DNA of 64,000 bases from NCBI GenBank assembly GCA_947172415.1, contig OX359194.1, positions 4,712,001 through 4,776,000 of the forward strand, read 5' to 3'. The position numbers were made by a program, and so were the translations under genes. The stretch comes from Chondrosia reniformis. Its lineage: Eukaryota > Porifera > Demospongiae > Chondrillida > Chondrillidae. Position 1 is the first letter of the stretch. Every line of letters begins with the position of its first letter. Below, piece after piece: positions 23,651-34,484 of the stretch. The notes under the pieces are model-generated. The model was given only the letters and a program-made list of their open reading frames with translations. It did no database searches and was not told the origin of the DNA.

Positions 23651-23888
23651 GAAATATTAAAAATTTTCTACAAAAATAGTGAAGATGTAGGGATGGCATA
23701 AAAAGTAGAGAAACAAGAAAGGGATGTTACACAGTGAAGCATTAGCTATACATGAATCCTACAAGCAAGGGTGTTGTATGATTCATGCACAGCTAATGCT
23801 TCACTGTGTAACATCTCTTTCTTGTTTCTCTACTTTTTATGCCATCCCTACATCTTCACTCTTTTTGTAGAAAATTTTTAATATTTCT
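23651..23888. repeat. 238-bp near-perfect palindrome (foldback element)
   Basis: The left arm 23,651-23,762 and right arm 23,776-23,888 are inverted copies with only scattered differences, around a 13-bp loop (AAGCAAGGGTGTT). The outer ends are GAAATATT and AATATTTC. It resembles a foldback-type MITE; no clear target duplication is seen. A transcript would form a long hairpin of miRNA- or siRNA-precursor type. Confidence 0.8.
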
Positions 23889-24637
23889 TATATATATATA
23901 TACACAGGCTGTTCCGCGTTAAATTGCGTTAAACCGTTAACACTTTTACAAGTTAATTTCTCAGCATGGGAATAAGTAATGCCTTTCAAAATTTATATTT
24001 AAAGTCTTTATGGTTAGAATAATAGTCTTACAAATTTTGAAGGGCATCAAATAAACATTTTCTTCGAAATTCTCCTCCGAATTAGCACCCATTTACAACA
24101 CTCATAAGGCTTGTGCTTAGTTTTTGGAAGAGCTACAGCCAATTTCTGTACATCATTGGAATCCTTATAGGTTAAACTAAAAATCTGTCGACCTCGGTTT
24201 TAATACAGCTTTCCTTTCTTGAGATAATAAAGAAAATGTCACAATTAAATTTAATTAACAAGCACAAATTTGGCCATAACTTGACTAATGAAGAAGGAAT
24301 CGATACCGAGGCCGACAGTTTTGTATAGTAACACTTACTGATCACTATGAAACCGTTGGTGTTGTCCAACTGTTATTCTAGACTAAGCACGAAACCATTT
24401 TCTTCACAACAACACTTCGCCGACATTTTTGGCAGTTGTAACGATATTCATAAATACAGTTAAATATATTCATTGTCATTTAACACCTATCGTGTTTTGT
24501 CTAATGCAAATACAGTTAACGGTACTTTCGGAAGTGCAATAGTCGGCGATCATTGGCTGGGCGTACGTATGCATATATTTACAGTTTTGGCTAAGTGTTA
24601 CTTTATTTCTCAAGTGAAAATCGCCTAAAATCGTTCA
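23889..24637. other. Unique non-coding sequence upstream of a broken gene
   Basis: AT-rich sequence with a TA microsatellite at 23,889-23,904. Short open frames here have no domain. It probably includes the promoter of the gene starting at 24,638, but no clear TATA box can be assigned. Confidence 0.5.
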
Positions 24638-27600
24638 ATGAAATGCCAAGAAAAGCTAAAGCAATTCGTGGAAGTTGCACACCAATTAGTTGGACCTTCA
24701 ATTGTTGATTTGCTCGTGTTGCTGCTTATTATTTATTCGTCAACAAAAGGTAAGTGTTTCGAATTGGGTGAATTGGGTCTTACTAAGGAGTCTTTAAAAT
24801 GCAGAATCTGTATGGAATAGCGAATAACTACAATGGTAGATACGGAATGAACAATTTCACTTGACGAAATAACTTTAAAAAAGACACGAAAGTAGATCAG
24901 CAAGAGATCATATATATAAAATAAATAGATATATTATTAAATAAATAAAATTATAAATAGAAAAATAGAAAATTACATTACAAATTATACACAGATAAAT
25001 ACAAGAAAAATAGAATATTACATTAAAAATATTACAATATTTAACATTCTTCTTTCTCCTCTTCCTTTAACTGGTACCTGAAAGGAAGACCACATGTCAA
25101 CTTTAATCACTGATATATGTTCATCATACATCACATTTAGAGAGAAGTCCGGGAAACCAAAAGATGTAGCTACTCTAAATTCAGATGACATGGACACTAC
25201 TACACCTAAGGATACCACCAATCCCGACACAACAATGAACACTAACAACCTATCATCAGGTACAGTAATTAGTGACCAGTCAACCACACTAGAAGTCCAA
25301 ACCCAAAAAATCTAATTGAACTTAATCGTTCACAAACGATTCAGTGGTTTACGGATATTTTTAACCACCCTACCTATTTCTCGAACTGTAACGAACTATT
25401 CAATGAGTATGAATCCCGCAAATGTACTAAATTTGAAGACCAACTGAACAGAATTCTTCCCAGCTTAATGAGTGGCTGGAGGTCATCTGCTATCAAGCAT
25501 GGCTATATGGAACCATTTTCAATTAATGTATGGCAGTCTTTGTCTGACAAGGAGAAAAGTAACCACAGTCTAAGTAACTGTGAGGCCTGCTATTTAAAGT
25601 ACTTTTCAGCACAAAAGGCTTTTCATCTTACACCCATTTTTGAAAGTAAAAATGGAGGAGATGTGACCATTGCTGCTATAGTAAAAAGAATTACTGAGAA
25701 CCCCTCAGCTGGAACGAGGGAGGCGCTAAGTGTGCTCAATGAAAATGTGGCTTCTGCTACTGGCCAGGATTTTAATACTCTAGTTAACCTTCACTCTAAG
25801 CAGTTAGGGTTCAGGCAGTCAGCCAAGGAGAAGTTTAAGGAAAACCTCGGTATGCTAAATAAAGTGAAAAGTGCAGGAAATGAAATGTACAAGCAAAATG
25901 CCGCCTTGACTATGCTTGCAGAAAATGAGTCTAAGGGTTCATACCAGAGAAAACGCACAAATATGTATTTGATAGATAATACTGAGACCCTTAGGAAACG
26001 AAAATCCTATTTACAAGGATCACAAGCAGAAACAATGTTTCAAAAATTGAAAGGGGTGATTGCAGAAGAAAGGACCATTCAATGAAAGCAATTTGCCAAA
26101 GAATGTGTTTTGATCAGTTCGGATGCAGGAGCCAGAGTAAAGCTTTTTGCTCTTGAGAAAAGACTAGATATTTCTAAACTAGAAGAAACTGTAAGTTTTA
26201 CAAGAAAACCCAGAAGAATATTGCCTAAAATGCCTGGAAGCCAAGGAAGAATCTCATACCCATGCCCTCCAGCTTTAGAAGTAAATGATCACATTAAGCA
26301 AATGCTAGCAGAGGGCAAACTCAACATAGGGCAGCCATGTGTACCACTAACACTTGAAAGGTACATGCCTGATGGGAACATAGAAGTAATGCAAGCCCAT
26401 GGTAACAAAATTCCAATGATTAAAATTCGTCAAAAACTGTTAAACAAGCAACTGAAATATATGAGACTGAATAAAGATGAGAATATTAACAATATACCTA
26501 CCTCTGAGATCACATCAGTATTAAACAAATATATACACAAATATTGATACCAAATCCCTTACAAGGTCTGAACTTGAAAGTTCATTCAAAACATTGGAAA
26601 GGACTAGAAATCTGGTAATGTGGCATTACCACTCCACTTCACTGTCCTATGGACTTCTACTTATTACGATTAAAACAGCCTATGACCCTGCTGTGTTTTA
26701 CACAAATGAGGAACTAAAGAGTACTGATCATGAGAAGTTGTCCATTCAGGAAATCATAGAAAAGCCTGAAATACACATTGTAGGCTTTTCAACATCTAGT
26801 CATAGCTCTCAGGCTAATTTCATTCCTGATAGGCTTGACTGTTTGACAGATTTAAATGAAATAATTAAAACACCTACTGGAATAGAAATAACTGACACTA
26901 TGAGATTTTTTATTGGTGACAAGCCTGCTGTGCAATTTGAACGGGGAACACAGCAAGGGGGCAATTTTCCATGTAGTTGTGGTATACATTTGAACAAATT
27001 TAAAGACCAAGCAGTTACTTTAAGACATTCACCTAAATCTTTGAAAGAATGCCAAAAATGGCTACACTAGGTAAATTTGGAAAACAGCCCAATGTTTTAA
27101 AGCCTTTTTCTAGGCTAACTAAACGCAATATATTGATGGAACTTGATAAAAGAGGCCACAGAGATGTGTATGATCTAACTAAGCCCCAACTTGAAAATCT
27201 TCTTAGGAATACATTAACAGGCGTACAAAGAGTACCTGCCTTGCTTTTACCTAACCCCACAGTTAATCTGGAAAGCCTAAACTTACAGAGCTACAGTGAA
27301 ATGGACTGTGAGCCCCTTCATGACTTCAAGGGTTATACCATGCACCTGATAGACGAGGTTTTGAAGACAAGTCATCTGTCTTCTTCCATAAAACATGAAA
27401 TTAAAGAATATATTACCAAGTCTCTCCAGGGTGAACATGTCTCAGGGTCTGACATTAGGTGTGCTGTGTTGCACATATACCAAATACTAGTTAAATCAAA
27501 TGCTAGCAGGAAAATGCAAACCTTGTTTTTAAGCTTAACACAGATAAGTCAAGTACTTTACTCTAGTGATACTGAAAGATGTGCTAAAAAAATACTTAAA

Positions 27601-28884
27601 TTTTACAATTGCTGCTGGTTGCATCACGAGTTTAGTGTAGAATTATTTCGACACCCTAGTGAAACTGCTCTCCATGGAATATACTTTCATGCATTGTTGA
27701 CACATGCTCCTGTTCAACAGGAGATAATTTGTAATAGATCTCTCAACACAGAAAGTGAAGAACAGATCTTTCAAAAGGCAAAGAGGTGTGTCGGGGACAC
27801 CAGTGATAGAAAAGCTAACACCCTTATTCCTAATCTTTTAATGAGATTAGACGCTAAAGAGATTTTATATAACTTGACAGCTACCACCGTGTATGAAAGT
27901 GATACACGAATTATGAAGGTGGCTAAACTATTGCCTGCATACAATGGGACTGAAATTTCAATTACTTTCATTAAAGACAGGCCATACCAGTGGCAGGCTC
28001 ATCTAGAGAGAATATCGCCTTTCCTGCTACTTGGAAAAGGTCACTGGTGGGAATTAAATGAGGATCAAACCCACATTGTATTTAGAGATGGTGACTCAGA
28101 AAGAGAAACCCTGTCAAATGGCCCAAATATATTGCATTTCAGAAGTGACACAAGAGAAGATGTCAATGAACGTTCAAAACGTTCATTTTTCCTGCTCATT
28201 TCTGAGAAAATGGACATTCCTTGTTTCAGCATCAGAATGTATTCAGAACTAGGTGCTATGTTAGACATACTACCAGGATACTTAAATACTTCTGAAAGGT
28301 TGTATGAGCAAAGTGACCCAGAACACTCTCTTCCATCCCCTTCTACTACTACAACTGATTCAATTATTACCCAACAGAATGGGCTCATTCTACCCCATAG
28401 CTCCACACTTCACAGTCACTATTGCTTTTCAGAAAAAATGCCTAGTTTAAATGCTAGCCCAATTATTCCACCAAGTCAAATTGAAACTGTAAATGTAAAT
28501 GAAACATGCACAGAAGTATTAACAAATAGAGATGAACCCACACAATTAGCAAATGAAAATTACAAATCTAGCCTAGCTAGAGCACTCGCTGGTATAGTTG
28601 GTCATTCTCAAGAACTCACACAGTTAGATCTCTGCAGGGATCAGTTGAAAAGGCTCAAGAAAAAGCCTTTATACATATGGAAGGGGCATAGGTACCTTCT
28701 GGACAAATTCAAAGAGAAACTAGCTAAAGTCAAGTCCCAAACAAAGAAGGAGCTGGAGAGAATGATGATATCAAAATTATCTAATGAGTTCTTACCAGAA
28801 GAGGAAAGAAAGCATGTAGAAGCAGAAAAGAAATTCAAGGAAATTGTAAGATCATTGAGGAAGCTCAATCATGAGGATGTTTAA
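24638..28884 (+). pseudogene. Large multi-exon gene of unknown function, broken by frameshifts and a UGA
   Basis: Exon 1 (24,638-24,749) encodes 37 residues starting MKCQEKLKQFVEVAHQL and ends at a strong donor, AAAAG|GTAAGTG. An acceptor at 25,087-25,088 restores the frame as DHMSTLITD. Exon 2 continues to 28,884 through four lesions: one base lost in the A run at 25,305-25,310, an in-frame TGA at 26,083-26,085, a shift near 26,530-26,545, and one base lost in the A run at 27,054-27,058. Joined conceptually it is about 1,280 residues with QQGGNFPCSCGIHL, GVQRVPALLLPNP and CEPLHDFKGY motifs and a basic coiled C-terminus. I recall similar multi-copy predicted proteins in cnidarians and sponges but no function. 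It may be transposon-derived; no TIRs are seen. Confidence 0.65.
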
Positions 28885-29334
28885 GGAGATGGGAATGGTC
28901 CAGGATTGTCATATCTAGAGTGGCTACCAGGAAAGAGAAGCAAAACAGAATAACCAGGTTAGTTCTTTGATATGACATGGTTCAACATAGCTAATAGCTA
29001 CATTGAGTATCTCTATTTTTCTCCTTTTAGACATTGTCTTATTATTGTCAAATGCAGCAAAAAGATTGAACAACTACTTGCATGATGAATCTTGAACTTT
29101 AATCACTATTGGTATTGGTACTGTTATGACAGTCATTATTTATAATTTAATAGTCATGCTATACAAAAACATTCCAATTTGTCAATAAAGCATGGTATGT
29201 TAAGGAACTGCATATATGACATGCCATAAACATGTATGCTGAAAGATGGGTCTGCGGATGAACAATGACAATGTGCATGTTCTTTAAACATGCCATTCCA
29301 TTGATATGAACATTGTCATTAATGAACTATATGG
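28885..29334 (+). other. 3' UTR with putative intron and polyA signal
   Basis: After the stop, CCAG|GTTAGT at about 28,958 and a pyrimidine-rich TTTCTCCTTTTAG acceptor at about 29,029 outline a 3'-UTR intron. AATAAA at 29,184-29,189 is a good polyA signal. Downstream are inverted copies of AATGACAATGT (29,263 and 29,311). The Naiad-type PLE starts at 29,335. Confidence 0.55.
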
Positions 29335-29724
29335 CATGAAAAATCTAAGATACCATTTTCCTACATGCTATATGCCTATTCTCTAAAAAGAGCCTATAGG
29401 GGAACTAAACCTAAAGAGAGCTTTAGATGAAGATACAGGAGTCTTTTCTTCCTTCTTTTCCCTTCTTTCATCTTCTTCTCCACTGGGTCAGACAGCCGTT
29501 TCTGGGAATTCCACCTTCATCAGTGATCCTGGGAGTCTTTGTCTTTTTCTTTATCAGTGATCCTGGGAGTCTTTGTCTTTTTCTTTATCTGATCTTCTGT
29601 GAATCCTTGGCTCTCTATGCTAAATCTAGGGGCCTTACATACACTATTTTGGCGCCAAAAGTTAAATAAGGTGTTAACTAAGACACATGATGAAATTTAA
29701 TTTTATGAAAGGAATGTAGGTCCA
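29335..29724 (-). mobile_element. 3' pLTR of the Naiad-type PLE
   Basis: A 390-bp copy of the repeat at 32,760-33,151, in direct orientation relative to it. The two differ at few positions. Each contains a tandem duplication of about 35 bp (AAGACAAAGACTCCCAGGAT and neighbours) just before the hammerhead, creating a second, incomplete CTGAT start. A GGCGCC word lies near 29,652. Confidence 0.85.
29486..29529 (-). ncRNA. Hammerhead ribozyme motif (Naiad 3' pLTR)
   Basis: Same motif as at 15,656-15,700: CTGATGA, GAAAC, stem III AC/GU with loop GGCT, triplet GTC, stem I GG-a-TCA/TGACC. Here stem II has lost one G (GG against CCC), so it should be the weakest of the three copies. Confidence 0.65.
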
Positions 29725-29817
29725 ATTAACTTTTATGAATTAATTATAAATCTATTAGTAAACTTGCTTGTACAGGTTAAACAGACTCAGCATAACTATA
29801 GACAAAAGTAGGACATA
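29725..29817 (-). other. Naiad-type PLE 3' untranslated region
   Basis: 93 bp of AT-rich sequence between the end of the polyprotein frame and the 3' pLTR, with no other feature. Confidence 0.6.
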
Positions 29818-32631
29818 TTACGTAAGTCTACCCTTAGGTCTTCTAGTAGTAACATTTCTTTGGAGGTGGGGTAACACAATATGGGGTAACACAAGACAGT
29901 CCTTAAGCATACTAGCTACTTTTTGCTTATACTTGATTCTAACTAGAGGCTGCCGGGATAGGAAGGTTTTAAAGGTTGATTTTAGCTTAAAGTATTTGTA
30001 ACCCTGCTTAATAAGCCTATTGCATAACTGCAAACTTTTAGCCTGAAAACTGGAGAAGTCACTACATATCCTGGAATACCTAATTAGTTGTGAAATAAAG
30101 ACACCATAGGCTGGGGTATTAGGAATATTACTATCTAAATGGGGGAAATTTACTATATCAAAGTTAAAGTCCTCTCGCTTATCATATACTTTAGTGATAA
30201 ATTGATTGTTAGTAATGGTTATATCTAAGTCTAAAAAGGGGGATTTTTTAGGGCTAGTATTTGTCTTTTTAAGAATAAGTTCTTTGGGGTAAATATCACT
30301 AATTGACAGTTCAAAATCCTTGTTGTTAATACATAAAAGGTCATCAATATACCTATAAGTATTGGAAAATTTAATAGCTAGGGTGATGTTATCCTTAAGT
30401 AGTCCTTTCATAAACTCATACTCAGAGGCAAACAGAAAAAGATTAGCAACTACAGGGGCACAGTCAGTACCCATAGGGATACCTACACATTGCTTAAATA
30501 CAGAACCGTCTACACATACATAAATGTTGTCAATAAGGTAATTAAAGAGCTCTACTAAATGAACAGCTGTGACTGCATTATTGGAGACATTGTTAGACCA
30601 AAAGGCTTTATCATGACAGACTTCTATATATTGGGACTTCCTACAGGTATAGGCACTATGAATAAGGTTAGTAATCTTATCTTTAAGTAGGTTATGGGGG
30701 ATCGCTGTATATAATGTAGAAAACTTAAAACTAGCTAGCTGGGTTTTTCTAGCGGGTATAGACCTAAGACTATCTAAGACTTCTAGTGAGTTTTCTACTA
30801 TCCAAAAGGCATTAACACCAGTATTCCTATATATACCTAGGCAGTATTCTCTAAAATGTTTGAGAATTAGTCTGAGTGCCGAATTTAGAAATCTAGAAAG
30901 GGGTTTGGTAGTACATTTGTGAGAAGCAGCTATGAATCTGTAGTTGTAAGGGTTCTTATGTAGCTTAGGCATCCAGTAAAAAGAGGGAAGGTTACATAAG
31001 TGGAGTTCTTCATTAATAATTTGTCTATAGTAGGACTTACATATAAATATTATATTATTAGAGGCCTTATCGGCAGGGGCTATAATATAATTATCATGTA
31101 GGTCTGCTAAGAATTTCTTAATTTTAGGGCAAGTAAGGGTCTTCTTGGCTACTGAGGATTTGGTATACAATTTAGACAGCTTAGAGATCCTATCATTAAT
31201 TTTCTTAAGTACAGTATTTTCCCACTCACTAAATACAGAAATAGATACATTTTCTCTACGGGCCCAGGTAATCTTATATTTTCTAAGACCTTCCTTACAC
31301 ATTTTTAAAGCAGTTACCCAATTAAAGTTATTAGGTTCTCTAAATTTTGGTCCTTTCTTAAGAAGTTTTCTAAGTTTTGGGTTCCTAACAATACGTAGGT
31401 CACCTGTTAAAACATGGCCTAGGGGCTTGTAAATGAAGGGAGACTTGTGACACTCACATGGTTCTGGTTTTCTAAAGACATCTGACTTAGAGGCTTGTGA
31501 AAAGTTAAAGATTTGAGGTCCTATTGGTTGGGTATACTTATATACTACACATGGGGGCTCTTTGTTTTGTATAAAGGGTGGGACAGTTTCTAACACTAAC
31601 TTTTGGTTTAAGATACCTGAGAGGCCTATTTTTTCTACACCTTTATTGTGAAACACGATTTTAAGAAACCCTACTGGACTTGTCGTTTTCGTTGGGTGTT
31701 TGGGAAGGCTGGCTGAAGCGCGTTCTTTAAGAACGTCTTTAATCATTAGCATAAGTCTAAGTGGAAAAGGTGTTTCTGGGGTATTGATGAGACATTGTAC
31801 CGAGTTTAACAAACGATGAAGGTGTCAACCTTGTAATGCAAAAGTATCGCGTTTAAGTTTGGCCAGAAAGCCCACTTTCTTGTAAAATGGTAGTCGTTCT
31901 TTGAGCCATTCAGGGTCGAAGGTAGCGTTATTACTACTGCCTGTCGATTTTAGATTGGAGCGCCGATGCCGTCTTTTATGAGATAAGCGATTAAAAAAGG
32001 TTCCATACGATGATTTCTTCGAAATATTGCCAACGCCTTTAATGTTATCGTTAAGTCCATATGGGTAAATAGAGCAGAGTTTCTTGTACCAGAACGCTTC
32101 TCTCAGTAGTCTGAGGCTAGTAGAATTAGGTGTCTCAGGTATCTGTTCTATGGGCATAATCAAGGCATCATCAAAACTATGGTTATCAGAATTAAAGTGA
32201 TTGTAAAGATACAGTGGCTTAAAACCTTTGGTACTAGTCCTATGGTTGTTCATTCTACTCCTAAGCATCTGAGAGGTTTCTCCTACATACTGAACATCAC
32301 ATTGTTTACAAGTAATAAGATACACAACATTCCTACTCTGGCATCCTAGGGGACCACAAGGGCTACGGACTTGATAGGTCCTGCCAGTAACTGAACTCTT
32401 AAAAGTAGGGCCAGTAACTAAAGAGGGACATGTTTTACACCGCTTATTGCTACACTTCTTAACTACTGAGGGGCTAGCTTGCCCACCAGTAGGCACCCCT
32501 CTACCTACAGATGGGGGAGAGTTAGCTAACGTTTCATCACCAGGCACCCTACCTTTACCTAATGACGGGGAGCTTGTTAACCCGGGCGACCTCCCAGCCG
32601 GTCTCCTATCTCTATACTTTGTACTTGTCAT
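29818..32631 (-). CDS. Naiad-type PLE polyprotein: N-terminal GIY-YIG nuclease + reverse transcriptase, one in-frame UGA
   Basis: A 938-codon frame on the minus strand, interrupted only by a UGA at 31,827-31,825 (codon 269). Residues 1-59 are low-complexity and basic. A Cys cluster (C60, C65, C68; C92, C97) precedes the GIY-YIG nuclease: VVYLI 102-106, YVGETS 115-120, R126 and E178. After the UGA the RT carries YWMPKLHK (about 552), FSTLYTAIPH (about 636), VGIPMGTDCAPVVANL (about 716) and the catalytic YIDD (about 761-764). The endonuclease preceding the RT is the permuted order of the Naiad/Chlamys PLE clade, opposite to the PLEs at 19.4 and 43.2 kb. The RT half has no ATG near the UGA (its first open codon is TTG), so the two halves were one protein. 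The spacing between NEEL and LPSFYW looks some 40 residues shorter than usual, an inferred deletion. Likely a recent but inactive copy. Confidence 0.88.
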
Positions 32632-32759
32632 GATTGGAAATGGGTCAAGGACTAGACAAGCTAGTCCACAAAGACTTAACCTATTACATGTAGCCGGGGC
32701 TATTTAAAGGCAACAATAGCTCAACAGCCACCAGGGACTAACATGAGGCTAAGTAAACA
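32632..32759 (-). other. Naiad-type PLE leader between 5' pLTR and ORF
   Basis: 128 bp between the pLTR and the ATG at 32,631. No feature other than TATTTAAAG (32,701), which is within the leader and need not be a promoter. Confidence 0.5.
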
Positions 32760-33151
32760 CATGAAAAATCTAAGATACCATTTTCCTACATGCTATATGC
32801 CTATTCTGTAAAAAGAGCCTATAGGGGAACTAAACCTAAAGAGAACTTTAGATGAAGATACAGGAGTCTTTTCTTCCTTCTTTTCCCTTCTTTCATCTTC
32901 TTCTCCACTGGGTCAGACAGCCGTTTCTGGGAATTCCACCCTTCATCAGTGATCCTGGGAGTCTTTGTCTTTTTCTTTATCAGTGATCCTGGGAGTCTTT
33001 GTCTTTTTCTTTATCTTGATCTTCTGTGAATCCTTGGCTCTCTATGCTAAATCTAGGGGCCTTATATAGACTATTTTGGCGCCAAAAGTTAAATAAGGTG
33101 TTAATTAAGACACATGATGAAATTTAATTTTATGAAAGGAATGTAGGTCCA
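32760..33151 (-). mobile_element. 5' pLTR of the Naiad-type PLE
   Basis: A 392-bp direct repeat of 29,335-29,724 sharing the ends CATGAAAAATCTAAG and AATGTAGGTCCA. It contains the hammerhead motif and the 35-bp internal duplication. No target duplication is evident outside the two pLTRs. Confidence 0.85.
32911..32955 (-). ncRNA. Hammerhead ribozyme motif (Naiad 5' pLTR)
   Basis: Minus strand; identical in design to the solo pLTR copy, with full GGG/CCC stem II, GAAAC, stem III AC-GGCT-GU and GTC cleavage triplet. Cleavage would fall in the 5' pLTR of the element RNA. Confidence 0.75.
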
Positions 33152-33216
33152 TGTTATTGTCCTTTGCATACATGACTATATGTCAACACACCTTCAAAGA
33201 TAGGTGTTACATGTAG

Positions 33217-33365
33217 GTGTAAATGGGGAGGTCAAAATCCAGTTAATTGGAGTAATTCTGATTGGTTGATTGGTGAATTAACTATAAATCCAATTGGTCC
33301 ATTAACTTGTAATTTCATTGGCTGAGATTGAAATAATGATATCCAAAAGAAAACTATTTAAAGAG
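33217..33365 (+). promoter_or_regulatory. Putative promoter with clustered CCAAT boxes and TATA-like box
   Basis: ATTGG/CCAAT pentamers occur at 33,246, 33,261, 33,269, 33,290 and 33,317, followed by TATTTAAAG at 33,354. This spacing is typical of an RNA polymerase II promoter and points to the small gene starting at 33,515. Confidence 0.5.
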
Positions 33366-33514
33366 TAAGCAACAGCAAGATAGCATCAAATTTTAATAAA
33401 GAAGAATATCCATCTGATTGAAATAAGGAAGGAAAGCGAAGTACTGGGTGCCATCCCTACAGGAAAGGATTCAATGAGGCCCCTGGCCAATATTATTACA
33501 AGAGAAGAGAGGAC

Positions 33515-33849
33515 ATGAGACCCATGGCTGAGGCATTCTCACACTATGAGAAAACCAAAGCAAAAAAGAGGCAGATAGCAAAAGGAGGGAGGAAGCATTT
33601 GAAAAAAGGGTACAGGAAGAAGTTGAGAGGAGGTTGGAGGCAGAAGTTAATGAGAGGGTCAAAAATGAAGTGTCCCAAAGGTTAAATGAAGAAGTCGAAA
33701 AAAGAATCATAGCAATTGAGAGAGAAAAACTATTGAAAGAAGAAGTACGCCGGAAAAAAGTTGAGAAGGAAGAGAATGAGAAGAAGAAACAGCTAGATGA
33801 GGTAGAAACCATTGTAGAAATGGTTTTAACTAGAATAAACAATCACTAG
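33515..33849 (+). CDS. Small charged coiled-coil protein (one-base frameshift in an A run)
   Basis: From ATG 33,515 the frame reads MRPMAEAFSHYEKTKAKK. If one A is added to the six-A run at 33,562-33,567 it continues without a stop to 33,849 as a 111-residue protein rich in Glu, Lys and Arg (EAFEKRVQEEVERRL, then IEREKLLKEEVRRKK). The heptad-like spacing predicts one long coiled coil. The charge pattern resembles the coiled region of arginine/glutamate-rich proteins of the ARGLU1 type, but I would not assign it. The upstream CCAAT/TATA cluster supports a transcribed gene; the missing A may be a sequencing deletion. Confidence 0.5.
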
Positions 33850-34221
33850 CTATGTAGTATTAGGCACAACTTCTATTTATTTATCCCATCATTTATTTAG
33901 TCTACACACTATTATCTTCTATTATTTTTGTATTACAAATTAATAATCTTAAATGCAGAATAACGTGAGGTAATTTAACAAGACAACACTAAAGGATAAT
34001 ACTCGAGACCAGTACGCATAGCTGGTATAGTAGAATTTAGCAATAATTAAAACACCATTAAACTATGTCAGCCTTGCTCGTCACTTGTTTTTTGCTCATG
34101 CACAAGCAGGGTCAAGATTGGTTCAAAAAATTGATAAATATCAGTGTAGTCCTTTGTCAGTAGTTGCTTTCATAAAAGCCTTTTAATGAAAGCAAGATAT
34201 CCAAATAACACATGCTATTAT
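33850..34221. other. Unique non-coding sequence
   Basis: AT-rich DNA downstream of the coiled-coil gene, with no gene or repeat recognised. Confidence 0.5.
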
Positions 34222-34224
34222 TAA

Positions 34225-34340
34225 GGCCACTTCAACTTAATCTTATGTTTCTCGGACGACTTGTGTTTAAGAATAGGGTCAGTAGGTTTTAAAATAGGGT
34301 TGGTCGGGCCCGAGAAAGAAAAGATCAAGTTGAAGTGGCC
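34225..34340. mobile_element. 116-bp MITE, PIF/Harbinger-like
   Basis: The terminal inverted repeats begin GGCCACTTCAACTTAATCTT and extend for about 35 bp with few mismatches. They are flanked by TAA at 34,222-34,224 and 34,341-34,343, the 3-bp TWA duplication of Harbinger elements. The centre is non-coding. Confidence 0.8.
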
Positions 34341-34343
34341 TAA

Positions 34344-34484
34344 CACGGAAGGCACTTTTAAAACAACAGCATAAAAATTGGCAAGAATGCCTTTAATAGA
34401 AGGAATGTACAAGAAGAAATAAAAAACGGCATGAATTAAAACTCTTAAACAAATCCCAGCATGTCAAAGTAAGAGGGAACTTAC
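34344..34484. other. Sequence after the MITE, probable intron of the minus-strand gene
   Basis: Unique DNA, probably the start of an intron, given the donor at 34,484-34,483 on the minus strand. Confidence 0.4.

Noticed and set aside
29818-31812. Reverse-transcriptase half of the Naiad-type ORF as a separate gene with its own start
   Set aside because: Its first open codon is TTG, it is in the same frame as the nuclease half, and only a UGA separates them.
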